From assembly GCF_030813435.1 (NCBI RefSeq), contig NZ_JAUSUG010000004.1, positions 1-64,000 of the forward strand: 64,000 bases of DNA, written 5' to 3'. Shown one piece after another: positions 34,507 through 42,173 of the stretch. Below the pieces are notes generated by a model. The model was not told the origin of the DNA. It saw nothing but the letters and a program-made list of their open reading frames with translations, and did not search any database. The number at the start of each line of letters is the position of its first letter. Position 1 is the stretch's first letter. The translations under genes were made by a program, and so were the position numbers. Source of the DNA: Evansella vedderi (GTDB taxonomy: Bacteria; Bacillota; Bacilli; Bacillales; Salisediminibacteriaceae).

Positions 34507-34540
34507 AGCCCCATCGATAGAAAACATCTATCACGGAGCT
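34507..34540 (-). terminator. Terminator of OsmC-MATE operon
   Basis: Stem AGCCCCATCGATAGA/TCTATCACGGAGCT with mismatches, followed on the minus strand by seven T. Confidence 0.75.
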
Positions 34541-34561
34541 GCATTTTATTAAAAAAATTAA

Positions 34562-35926
34562 CTAATTACTTCCCTTTTCCTTCTCTTCATCATTTATAAT
34601 CCTAATCTCCCGCCATTTACCAAATTTATAGTATCCGATGGCAATAAAACTACTTATCACCAAACTTGCTCCCATACCGATAGCAATTCCTTGTTCACCT
34701 AGCCAATAAGCAGCTATATAAGTTAATGGATACCTCAGCACCCAAAAGGATATGACATTAAGTATAAATATTTGAAACATAGCTCCTGCTGCCCGTACAA
34801 CTCCATTCAAAACGAAGTTAATCCCTAGAAAGGGATAGAAGAATGCAATCGTCTGTACATACATTTTTCCAAAGGCAACCGTTTCTGGGTCTTGAACAAA
34901 CAAAGAAATCATAAACTCCGCACTAAAAAAAATAATGGCACTAATGGTAAAAGAGACTAGTAAAATTAAGGTAAGCCCATGCTTCGCAATGACCTCCACT
35001 CGATCCCAAAGCTTAGCACCGATGTTTTGCCCTGCCATACTATTTACCGCAGAGCCTAACGCCAACGCAGGAAGCATAATGAGACTGTCTAACCTTTGGG
35101 CAGCGCCAAACCCAGCTACTACTTCTTCCCCAAAGGTAGTTACAACAGTCATTATTGCCAGAACCCCTCCAGAAATGACCATCATGGATAACCCTGAAGG
35201 CAAGCCTAGCTTGAAAATAGACTTTATATAGTAGGCTTCTGGGAAATATGGAACCGTAAAGGGTACGTTTGCTCGATATATCGAATAAATAAGTCCATAT
35301 AAAAAGGCCGTTCCTTGGGCAACTATGGTAGCATAAGCCGCTCCCGCAATACCTAGATCCAATACAGCAATAAAAATAGGCGTTACTACTGCATTTAAGA
35401 TAACTGCTATCATCACAAAGCGTATTGGCGTTTTACTGTCACCGAGAGCTCGGAGTACCGTAGCAATGAAGTTATAGCCGAAAACAAAGCTAATTCCAAT
35501 GAAATTAATTTGCAAATAGGTTGTTGCTAATGGAAGCATCTCCCCAGGTGTTCCCATCCACCTTAGGATATATGGTGATGCAAAATAACCGATAATCCCC
35601 AGCATAATAGTTAACGTACCTAAAACCACAACAAAACCATTCAATGCAGCCTTGAGAGCCTCTTCGTTCTTAGCACCTTTATATTGTGATAAAACCGTTA
35701 ATGCCGCAGTATTAATTCCAATAATAAACGAAAGGATGGTAAAAACAATCGTCCCTGAAATGGCAATGGCACCAAGTGCATTGGCGCCAAGAAGATTTCC
35801 AACCCAAAGGGAATCAATAATCTGATAGGATACTTGAAGGAGATTCGTGAGTAAAATAGGCCCTGAAAAAATAATCATTTTCTTTAGAATATTGCCTTCT
35901 GTGAAGTCAAGCTGTTTTTCACTCAT
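34562..35926 (-). CDS. MATE family multidrug efflux transporter
   Basis: The 454-residue protein has 12 predicted membrane helices in two related halves (IFSGPILLTNLLQVSYQIID near the N-terminus, GLPSGLSMMVISGG in the second half) and WVGNLLGANALGAIAI, typical of MATE exporters that expel cationic drugs by Na+ or H+ antiport. It lies 13 bp downstream of the OsmC-like gene and is probably co-transcribed with it. The substrate is not known. Confidence 0.88.
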   Translation of the reverse strand: MSEKQLDFTEGNILKKMIIFSGPILLTNLLQVSYQIIDSLWVGNLLGANALGAIAISGTIVFTILSFIIGINTAALTVLSQYKGAKNEEALKAALNGFVVVLGTLTIMLGIIGYFASPYILRWMGTPGEMLPLATTYLQINFIGISFVFGYNFIATVLRALGDSKTPIRFVMIAVILNAVVTPIFIAVLDLGIAGAAYATIVAQGTAFLYGLIYSIYRANVPFTVPYFPEAYYIKSIFKLGLPSGLSMMVISGGVLAIMTVVTTFGEEVVAGFGAAQRLDSLIMLPALALGSAVNSMAGQNIGAKLWDRVEVIAKHGLTLILLVSFTISAIIFFSAEFMISLFVQDPETVAFGKMYVQTIAFFYPFLGINFVLNGVVRAAGAMFQIFILNVISFWVLRYPLTYIAAYWLGEQGIAIGMGASLVISSFIAIGYYKFGKWREIRIINDEEKEKGSN

Positions 35927-35939
35927 TCCATTCCCTCTT

Positions 35940-36320
35940 TTATTGGATTGTAAAGGTTTCTGTTAGTTCAATGGAGTCAATAACCGTTTGAGCCATAGGG
36001 CAATTTTTTTGCGCTAAAACAACTGCTTTTTCAATCTTAGCTTCATTTAAATTCTCTCCGCTGATGGTATAGTGCAAGTGAATTTTCGTAAGCTTATTAG
36101 CAGCATCTGGATCCCTCGTAACATCGGCATCTACGGTCATGTGATAAATCGTCATTCGCTGCTTTTCTAAAACCTTCCGTAAAACACCTCCACTACAGAC
36201 CGCAATGGCGCTCACCATTAGCTGATAAGGGCGAAAACCATACTCTTCATTCCCAGAAACCTGCAATGTTCCATATTCAAAATTAGTTTCAAACCCGTTT
36301 TCTTTCATTTCAAATCTCAT
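35940..36320 (-). CDS. OsmC/Ohr family protein
   Basis: The 126-residue protein has the OsmC fold pattern: PYQLMVSAIAVCSGGVLRKVLEK with the first conserved cysteine, and AQKNCPMAQTVIDS with the second. Ohr/OsmC enzymes reduce organic hydroperoxides with these two cysteines; the divergent subgroup here may have other substrates. It is the first gene of an operon with the MATE pump. Confidence 0.8.
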   Translation of the reverse strand: MRFEMKENGFETNFEYGTLQVSGNEEYGFRPYQLMVSAIAVCSGGVLRKVLEKQRMTIYHMTVDADVTRDPDAANKLTKIHLHYTISGENLNEAKIEKAVVLAQKNCPMAQTVIDSIELTETFTIQ

Positions 36321-36488
36321 CTATTATTCACGTCCTTTTTTTAAGAGTGATATTATCCTTTTATTGTACCCTGATGGTGCAAATTTCGTCACGTTATTTA
36401 CTTCGATAGTATCTAACTATCAACTAAATATCCATTAATTTTCCTTGAATTAAACGAAAAAGAATTTACAATGGATAGGGATACTTAA

Positions 36489-36505
36489 AGAGTCTGTTCA
36501 AAAAG
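36489..36505 (+). repeat. 17-bp inverted repeat, left arm, flanking MFS gene
   Basis: AGAGTCTGTTCAAAAAG is repeated exactly in inverted orientation at 37830-37846, so the pair encloses the MFS gene. The left arm is also part of a local hairpin (36494-36530, GAGC stems) close to the MFS start. It may be a cassette boundary or two terminators. Confidence 0.6.
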
Positions 36506-36556
36506 CTCGGTTTTTGAGCTTTTTAAACAGTAGCCAAAACGAAAGGGGCTTTTTCC

Positions 36557-37765
36557 ATGTCAACTAAGAAACAACACAACAACCCTACTTATCGTTATTG
36601 GGTCCTAGTAGGTATGGTGTTAATTGCTGGTTTTTCCCAAGGGATGCTGCTCCCTGTATTAGCAGTTATGTTAGAAACTGCAGGGGTTTCCCCTTCCGCT
36701 AATGGACTAAATGCCGCTGCGTTATATATTGGAATTATTTTAATTGCTCCTTTTATTGAAAAGCCTGTCCGGAAATATGGATATAAACCTGTCATTATCT
36801 TAGGGTTAATACTCGTTACGGTTTCTTTACTACTTTTCCCCATCTGGCAAGCCTTTTGGTTTTGGTTTATTTTAAGAATGATAGTAGGAATTGCCGACAA
36901 TTTAATTCACTTCTCTACCCAGGTTTGGATTAGTGCTACCAGTACGAAAGAGAAACGGGGACGGCAACTTTCCATTTATGGGTTAGCCTTTGGACTAGGT
37001 TTTGGAATAGGGCCAATGATGACTAGGTTAATTGATGTGAATGAATTTCTCCCCTTTATGATAGCCTCTGGATCGAGTCTTATTGCTTGGGGATTTATTA
37101 TTTTCTTAAAAAATGAATGGCCGTCTAGTGATTTTGAAACGGCTTCTCAATTAAATACATTAGCAAGATATAAAGAAGTAGTGAAATTAGCCTGGTTTGC
37201 TTTACTGCCTGGTTTTTGCTACGGGTATCTTGAAGCTTCTCTACACGGAAATTACCCAGTCTATGCCATGCGGATGGGATTAGATATTCATTTTGTAACA
37301 GTCATCCTCCTCCCAAGCTTTGTTTTTGGAAGTTTAATAACCCAGCTTCCTTTAGGAATCTTAAGTGATAAAATTGGCCGAAGCCGTGTTTTAAGGAGTC
37401 TTCTGTTCATTGGATTTATTCTTTTCTTTACCATGACCTTCGTTGAGCATATTCCATGGGCACTATGGAGTTTATTCGCTGTAAGCGGTATGCTGCTTGG
37501 CTCATTATTTTCTTTAGGAATTGCCTATTTAGCCGATTTGCTGCCATCAAATTTATTACCTACCGGAAATGTTATGATCGGCGTTCTGTTTGCTGTTGGC
37601 AGCATGATTGGGCCAATGGTCGGTGGATGGTTGATCGGGGTTGTAGATCAAGGAGCCATTTACTATTCCATAAGCGGAATGCTGTTAATGATGGTGGTCT
37701 TAGGCATTATATTTGAATATACAAATAAGAAGCAGCTTCAAAAAGTAAGAAAAGCCGCATCTTAA
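36557..37765 (+). CDS. MFS transporter (YfkF-like efflux)
   Basis: The 402-residue protein has 12 predicted helices, a motif-A-like GYKPVIILGLI/KPVRKYG in the first half and LSDKIGRSRVLR between helices 6 and 8, which marks the drug/H+ antiporter branch of the major facilitator superfamily. AAAGGGGC precedes the ATG. Near yfkAB and yfkD it may correspond to B. subtilis YfkF. The substrate is unknown. The gene is enclosed by a 17-bp inverted repeat. Confidence 0.83.
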   Translation: MSTKKQHNNPTYRYWVLVGMVLIAGFSQGMLLPVLAVMLETAGVSPSANGLNAAALYIGIILIAPFIEKPVRKYGYKPVIILGLILVTVSLLLFPIWQAFWFWFILRMIVGIADNLIHFSTQVWISATSTKEKRGRQLSIYGLAFGLGFGIGPMMTRLIDVNEFLPFMIASGSSLIAWGFIIFLKNEWPSSDFETASQLNTLARYKEVVKLAWFALLPGFCYGYLEASLHGNYPVYAMRMGLDIHFVTVILLPSFVFGSLITQLPLGILSDKIGRSRVLRSLLFIGFILFFTMTFVEHIPWALWSLFAVSGMLLGSLFSLGIAYLADLLPSNLLPTGNVMIGVLFAVGSMIGPMVGGWLIGVVDQGAIYYSISGMLLMMVVLGIIFEYTNKKQLQKVRKAAS

Positions 37766-37802
37766 ACGGAAAGTTCAGAACAAAAGCGCAATGCGCCAAA
37801 AA

Positions 37803-37825
37803 AGTGCGGGACCGGGTCCCGCACT
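37803..37825 (+). terminator. Terminator of MFS gene
   Basis: Perfect stem AGTGCGGGACC/GGTCCCGCACT with a single-base loop, then ATTTCTTTTT. Confidence 0.8.
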
Positions 37826-37829
37826 ATTT

Positions 37830-37846
37830 CTTTTTGAACAGACTCT
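37830..37846 (-). repeat. 17-bp inverted repeat, right arm, flanking MFS gene
   Basis: CTTTTTGAACAGACTCT, the exact reverse complement of 36489-36505, begins right after the MFS terminator and ends one base before the next gene's stop codon. Confidence 0.6.
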
Positions 37847-37847
37847 A

Positions 37848-38642
37848 TTATTGAAATACTTGTTCCAATACTTTAAAGGAATCGGAATTTTTTAAGTTTT
37901 TATTAACAGAGCGATCTATTTTCACTCGAAGCTGCCCTTGTAAGATCTTTACCTTTTCCGGTTCACCTACTAAATAAACGGACTGCCATTTACGATCTCG
38001 ATACATCTGTTCAATATTAGAGGCGATTTTTTTATAAAATCGATTTAAATTTTCGTCTAAACGGTGTTGATAATCATCCACATGATTGGCACTGGATGCC
38101 ATTCTGTCGGAGGATGCGGTCCCCTCTTTTAATCTCCAATTCTCACTTTCTGGATCAAATTGATAAATATTTGTTCCCTTTATTTCTCCTAAATCAATAT
38201 CAATAATTTTAATTACATCTCTATTCGGCATGATAATAGCACTTTTTGGAAAGTCTTGTTGAAGCTTTGTAAGCTGGTCAAGGACTGGCGCATTTTCCCA
38301 GTGGAAATTAGTTTCTACTGGGAGTTGTAAGTAGTGGACAGACCATAAATCCTGTTCTTCGGAAGCAAATATAACTACACTTTTCATAAGCTGCGATTGG
38401 TTACCCTTTATCTCTTTTTCCACTTTTCTTCGAAGCTTCTTATATACTTTAAGCTGCTTTTGATCTCCTGATGCAATTAAGTATTCTTCCAGTCGCTTCA
38501 AACCATTTTTTAAGCGTATTTTCCATTCACCTTTTCGTTGATTCTGGTTTGCCCGATCCGTGTTCAAATAAACTGACAACACACACTTCCCCTCACTACA
38601 CTGGAAATTCCTTAGGTTTTCCAATTCCTTGGCCAATGCCAT
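37848..38642 (-). CDS. VLRF1 / bacterial aeRF1-like ribosome release factor
   Basis: The 264-residue protein starts with LSVYLNTDR, contains a central domain with VVIFASEEQDLWSVHYLQLP and a C-terminal NIEQMYRDRKWQSVYLVGE. This is the pattern of bacterial aeRF1/VLRF1 proteins related to eukaryotic Vms1/ANKZF1 and release factor eRF1 and thought to act on stalled ribosomes or peptidyl-tRNA. The role in bacteria is not settled. AAAGGAGGAA precedes the ATG. Confidence 0.75.
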   Translation of the reverse strand: MALAKELENLRNFQCSEGKCVLSVYLNTDRANQNQRKGEWKIRLKNGLKRLEEYLIASGDQKQLKVYKKLRRKVEKEIKGNQSQLMKSVVIFASEEQDLWSVHYLQLPVETNFHWENAPVLDQLTKLQQDFPKSAIIMPNRDVIKIIDIDLGEIKGTNIYQFDPESENWRLKEGTASSDRMASSANHVDDYQHRLDENLNRFYKKIASNIEQMYRDRKWQSVYLVGEPEKVKILQGQLRVKIDRSVNKNLKNSDSFKVLEQVFQ

Positions 38643-38830
38643 ATAGACATTCCTCCTTTTAAAGCATGTACAAGTATTTATCCTTTTTTTAATACCGTTA
38701 AACCTACATTTATTTCTACTGAATATGTACTTTGGGGAAATGGATAATATGCGTGACCACTTAGCATTTTGTAAAAATTTATTTATTTGCTTCGAGAGGG
38801 GAAAAGAGGGAATGAAATTTTTGACAAAAT

Positions 38831-38865
38831 AAAAGGATGATCACATCCCCTGCGATCATCCTTTT
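38831..38865. terminator. Terminator near YtxH-like gene
   Basis: Stem AAAAGGATGATC/GATCATCCTTTT with an 11-nt loop, 30 bp beyond the YtxH-like stop on the minus strand. Confidence 0.8.
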
Positions 38866-38894
38866 ATTGGATACAAAGCTTGTCCTTCACACCT

Positions 38895-39320
38895 TCACTG
38901 TAGAAGCTGTTCATCATCTGAGGAAGGGACAACCTCATCAAGGTCCAGCTTTTCCTCATTCTTCAGCTTTGTAGTTATAGCTTGAAACTCATCCTTTGAT
39001 TCCTGCAAAGCCTTTAACAATTCCTGTGTATGACTTTTCATGTGTTGCGAGGTCTCCACAAGGGTTTGAATATCATCTGTTGCTTCTTCAACGATGGTAG
39101 CAATCCTTTCGCTGGACGCTTTCATTTGTTCCATAAACGGCTCCCGATTCTCTTTTATAACCTGTATCCAATGCTTTGTTTTTTCCGTACAACCGCTGAC
39201 ACTATCTTTAATCTTTGTTCGCGCTTTTTTATTCGCCAAAACATAAATGGAACCTGCTGCAACACCGATGACGATTCCTCTCCGAAACCAGTTCGTTTTT
39301 TTACCCTCTTCTTTTTCCAT
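38895..39320 (-). CDS. YtxH domain-containing membrane-anchored protein
   Basis: The 141-residue protein has one N-terminal membrane segment (GIVIGVAAGSIYVLA) followed by long amphipathic helices (EKTKHWIQVIKENREPFMEQMK, TDDIQTLVETSQHMKSHTQELLKA) and an acidic end. YtxH proteins are general-stress, gas-vesicle-like membrane proteins of unknown activity. A FadR-like box lies 95 bp upstream (39415-39436), so fatty-acid control is possible. Confidence 0.75.
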   Translation of the reverse strand: MEKEEGKKTNWFRRGIVIGVAAGSIYVLANKKARTKIKDSVSGCTEKTKHWIQVIKENREPFMEQMKASSERIATIVEEATDDIQTLVETSQHMKSHTQELLKALQESKDEFQAITTKLKNEEKLDLDEVVPSSDDEQLLQ

Positions 39321-39414
39321 CTTGTTCTACCCTCCATTAACACCAAAGTGTTCTCTTATTTCATTTTACCAATTTATAGAGGGAACAAACAAACACAAAC
39401 AATTTTTTGATAAA

Positions 39415-39436
39415 AATGAATGATTAATCATTCATT
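39415..39436. promoter_or_regulatory. FadR-like operator (perfect palindrome)
   Basis: TGAATGATTAATCATTCA (39417-39434), extended by AA/TT, matches the B. subtilis FadR (YsiA) consensus TGAATGA-NTAN-TCATTCA at every fixed base. It sits between the MBL gene stop and the YtxH-like start. Confidence 0.65.
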
Positions 39437-39443
39437 ATATAGC

Positions 39444-40415
39444 TTAAATTACTTTATATTTCACTATTCTGTCCTGTTCCAACTGTTTTATTTCTCCTCT
39501 TGATTCTAATAAATCTAAGTGTCCTAATGTTTCAGAGAATGTTAGGTCTGGCTGCTGTTGATAAATATGTCCGTACTTCCTTTTACACAATTCGAAACAA
39601 GTAACTATTTCATCCCTCATTAACTCCTTAAATTGTACTGCCTTTCTATCTTGATCCCTTAATCTGCTATCTATTAATGATTTCGGATCCGTAATAGCTA
39701 CCCCATGGCCAGCATAGGCTACTTTGGCCATTAAACATTTCTTGAGAGAGTCCCGATATTGAAGTAATGTTTTCGGTCTATCCTTTTCTCCTGGATACGG
39801 TCCTTCAATAATTGCATTAGAGGATATATGCTCAATAAGATGATCCCCTGCAAGCATAACCCCATCCAATTCTCTATAAAGGGAGATGTGACTTTGTGCA
39901 TGGCCAGGGGTTTCTAGTACTGTCCAGTCAGGTAGACCTTCAATCATATCCCCTTCCTTTAATTCTTTATCCACATAACCATTAGCAGAAAAATTCAAGT
40001 AACCCCTTTTTCTTTTTTCAATGGCCTTCACCAAATCTGCAGGTACCCCATGAGAAGTATATAAGGCTTGATAAAATGAATGTAAAGTATTAAAAAAGTC
40101 TCTTTCTTTACTTATCCATGGTTTCACCTTTGGATGGGCGTAAACTTTAGCATTCGGTAAAAATTCTTCCAAAAGTCCAATATGGTCAGGGTGATGATGT
40201 GTCAAAATAACAACCTCAATATCTTCAAATTGAAGCTTTTTTTCCTTGAGATGCCCTTTAAGAACATCATACGCCTCTTCCGTTTTAGGACCTGTATCCA
40301 CAAGTGTTAATGCATCTCCCTCAATTAAATAGGTATTGACTGGTCCCACTAAAAAGGGAGTAGGTACTGTCATTTGATATATATTTTTTGTTAGTTGTTC
40401 CATTGTACTAGTCAT
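39444..40415 (-). CDS. MBL-fold metallo-hydrolase
   Basis: The 323-residue protein has the metallo-beta-lactamase motif THHHPDHIG (about 77-85), later ligands in ETPGHAQSH and LAGDHLIE, and a final H in AYAGHG, so two metal ions should be bound. The C-terminal 90 residues look like a winged helix. This is the RNase Z/glyoxalase II-like branch with helical tail, similar to B. subtilis YflN/YobT-type proteins; the substrate is unknown. The ATG at 40415 has AAGGAGG upstream. A FadR-like box 22 bp before the start suggests lipid-linked regulation. Confidence 0.82.
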   Translation of the reverse strand: MTSTMEQLTKNIYQMTVPTPFLVGPVNTYLIEGDALTLVDTGPKTEEAYDVLKGHLKEKKLQFEDIEVVILTHHHPDHIGLLEEFLPNAKVYAHPKVKPWISKERDFFNTLHSFYQALYTSHGVPADLVKAIEKRKRGYLNFSANGYVDKELKEGDMIEGLPDWTVLETPGHAQSHISLYRELDGVMLAGDHLIEHISSNAIIEGPYPGEKDRPKTLLQYRDSLKKCLMAKVAYAGHGVAITDPKSLIDSRLRDQDRKAVQFKELMRDEIVTCFELCKRKYGHIYQQQPDLTFSETLGHLDLLESRGEIKQLEQDRIVKYKVI

Positions 40416-40436
40416 AAAACCTCCTTCACCACTAAA

Positions 40437-40454
40437 AGAATGAATGTTCATTCA
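40437..40454. promoter_or_regulatory. FadR-like operator upstream of MBL hydrolase
   Basis: AGAATGAATGTTCATTCA matches the FadR consensus with one change in the left half-site and one in the centre. Its centre is about 30 bp before the MBL start codon, where it would cover the promoter. Confidence 0.5.
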
Positions 40455-40505
40455 TTTCTATTTTCTCCTATTGTATCTTATTTTTTGTAACTTGTCATGA
40501 TCAAG

Positions 40506-40693
40506 TTATCCACACAGAAAGTTATCCACACACTTGTTAACAATGTGGATTACTCTACCTATACTTTACAAACTACTTTTCTTTAAGTTCATTCTATTTT
40601 TGTGGATAAAAACAATTTGGATGTGGATAATGTGGATAATTAAGTGAATAACTTATAAATTAGGGTACTAGATGTGAATATTGTTGTGGATAA
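40506..40693. other. DnaA-box cluster
   Basis: Six perfect 9-mers TTATCCACA or complement: 40506-40514(+), 40522-40530(+), 40601-40609(-), 40622-40630(-), 40631-40639(-), 40685-40693(-), plus a one-mismatch box at 40544-40552(-). No dnaA, dnaN or other replication gene is nearby, so this is not oriC; it resembles the non-origin DnaA-box clusters of B. subtilis that titrate DnaA and restrain initiation. Confidence 0.8.
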
Positions 40694-40695
40694 AT

Positions 40696-41148
40696 TCAGT
40701 TGTTGTGATAGAGTTCTAATAGAATAAAATTTAATAAGTGCATATGTGTTTGTTCATCCACAATAAAGGGGTATACATAAGTAGCATATATCGGCGGTAA
40801 AAGGTATACCAATTGAACAAATAGTTTGACTATTTTGGCTTTTCGTAATAGAATTTCTCTTATCCCCTCCTCTAAGGAATCTGGGATATTAAAGGTTGGG
40901 GCATCAACTTCAGGGAAACTCCCGGTCAATTGATGATAAATGTGCTTTAAGGTATAAAATTGTACCCTTTCATCCTGTATCATCCTATCAAGTAGTTCTT
41001 CATGTGTTTCATTTTTTGCCAATACTTTTAAATAATCAAACAACAGTTCATCTGTACTTTCTCTTTTTACAATTTCTTTTATTATTTGGAGCACTACCTC
41101 CAAATTTTGCTGTCTTACGTTGTTCCAATAATAATCAATTGTAATCAA
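40696..41148 (-). CDS. Ferritin-like helical protein, unknown
   Basis: The 150-residue protein is all helical. RMIQDERVQFYTLKHIYHQLTG (two segments, about 62-83) and VDEQTHMHLLNFILLEL near the end resemble the second and last helices of ferritin-like/rubrerythrin-like proteins such as YhjR, where E-x2-H pairs bind iron. In the first of these helices the usual histidine is replaced, so metal binding is doubtful. TTG 41148 was chosen because GGAGGTG lies six bases before it. The gene's 3' end borders the DnaA-box cluster. Confidence 0.55.
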   Translation of the reverse strand: MITIDYYWNNVRQQNLEVVLQIIKEIVKRESTDELLFDYLKVLAKNETHEELLDRMIQDERVQFYTLKHIYHQLTGSFPEVDAPTFNIPDSLEEGIREILLRKAKIVKLFVQLVYLLPPIYATYVYPFIVDEQTHMHLLNFILLELYHNN

Positions 41149-41314
41149 ATAGAGCACCTCCATACCAGCTTTTTCGTCTTTAATAAATATATGTTATGAA
41201 AAACCATTAAGCACAAGAAAGTTCATGAATTTGTAACAGGTTTCACAGTTATAGATAGTAAAAAAATAATATAATTAAATTGAAAGAAAATTTTGATTAA
41301 AGGAATGATCTTAC

Positions 41315-41461
41315 ATGAGAAAGCGTTTAAATAAAACTTTTGAGGAATTAGTTCTTGAAAATAAAGAAATGTTACTAAAGGATGATAAAGCACTAAGGGA
41401 GATTGAAAAGAAAGTGGATGAAAAAGCCATGAAAAAGGGCCGAGAATTAATTAAGGCATAA
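41315..41461 (+). CDS. FbpB family small basic protein
   Basis: A 48-residue protein (MRKRLNKTFEELVLENKEML then DDKALREIEKKVDEK) matching the Fur-regulated small basic protein FbpB family. In B. subtilis FbpB helps the small RNA FsrA repress iron-rich enzymes during iron limitation. AAAGGAA is upstream of the ATG at 41315. I see no convincing Fur box in the 150 bp before it. Confidence 0.7.
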   Translation: MRKRLNKTFEELVLENKEMLLKDDKALREIEKKVDEKAMKKGRELIKA

Positions 41462-41548
41462 TTTCTTTCTTTAAACCATTAATTCATTAAATACAATGGC
41501 AAAAATGATTTTTAACAATCGATAGACCTCAACCTTAATTAAGTCTAA

Positions 41549-41580
41549 AAGTCTACCTCTCCATGGGGAAAGGTAGACTT
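41549..41580. terminator. Bidirectional terminator between fbpB-like and SCP2 genes
   Basis: Stem AAGTCTACCT/AGGTAGACTT with a 12-nt loop, T-rich on the plus side, between convergent genes. Confidence 0.75.
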
Positions 41581-41585
41581 CTTTA

Positions 41586-41918
41586 TTAGCTTTGATATTG
41601 TTTTAATAGATAATTTAGCTTAAGTGCCAGTGCAAGATCTCCTTGGACCTTCAACTTCCCACTCATATAGGCAACCGTTGGATTCAAATCTCCTTCCGCT
41701 AGCTTTAAAAAATTTTTATCGTTCATTTTTATCGTAATTTTTGGTTCTAAATCTTCCGACTTTGTATATTCTGCTGAATTACCAGAAAGCTTTAATTGGT
41801 ATATTCCCCCATCTTCTCCATCAAGGTTAAATTGATATACTACGTCTAATCCTTCTAAATGACTTGGATCCTCATTTATTTTTTCCGTTAACAAATAAAA
41901 TTTTTCTTTTACTCCCAT
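41586..41918 (-). CDS. SCP2 sterol-binding domain protein
   Basis: The 110-residue protein is a single SCP2-fold domain: VVYQFNLDGEDGGIYQLKL, KITIKMNDKNFLKLAEGDLNP and YMSGKLKVQGDLALALKL. Members bind fatty acyl chains or sterols in a hydrophobic tunnel. The ATG at 41918 follows AAGGTGGAAG. A FadR-like box lies 25 bp upstream, in keeping with a lipid role. Confidence 0.83.
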   Translation of the reverse strand: MGVKEKFYLLTEKINEDPSHLEGLDVVYQFNLDGEDGGIYQLKLSGNSAEYTKSEDLEPKITIKMNDKNFLKLAEGDLNPTVAYMSGKLKVQGDLALALKLNYLLKQYQS

Positions 41919-41942
41919 AGTACTTCCACCTTCCGTAATTAA

Positions 41943-41960
41943 TGATTGAGCACTCATTCA
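41943..41960. promoter_or_regulatory. FadR-like operator upstream of SCP2 gene
   Basis: TGATTGAGCACTCATTCA matches both half-sites of the FadR consensus with one change in the left half, though not the central TA. Confidence 0.5.
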
Positions 41961-42020
41961 TTTATATATTATATAAAGTTCTTCCATTTCCTTCTTAAAA
42001 ATAATATTTATTCTCGTTGC

Positions 42021-42062
42021 AAAAAAACTTGCTGGAGTCACCGCCTTTCACTTCTTCGGGTT
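42021..42062 (+). repeat. Partial copy of dispersed repeat B
   Basis: GCTGGAGTCACCGCCTTTCAC followed by TTCTTCGGGTTAT is the 3' end of the repeat seen at 29612-29728. Confidence 0.6.
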
Positions 42063-42173
42063 ATCAAAAGAACAACATCCTTTACGAATATCTAGAATTC
42101 AGCAGGGAATTTTTCTTTAACCAAGAATTTATTATATAGATTATGATTTTACTGACAGGGGGAGACAGAATAG

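Noticed and set aside
40506-40693. DnaA-box region as the chromosomal origin
   Set aside because: No dnaA, dnaN, rpmH or gidA neighbours and the flanking genes belong to other parts of Bacillaceae chromosomes; treated as a non-origin cluster.
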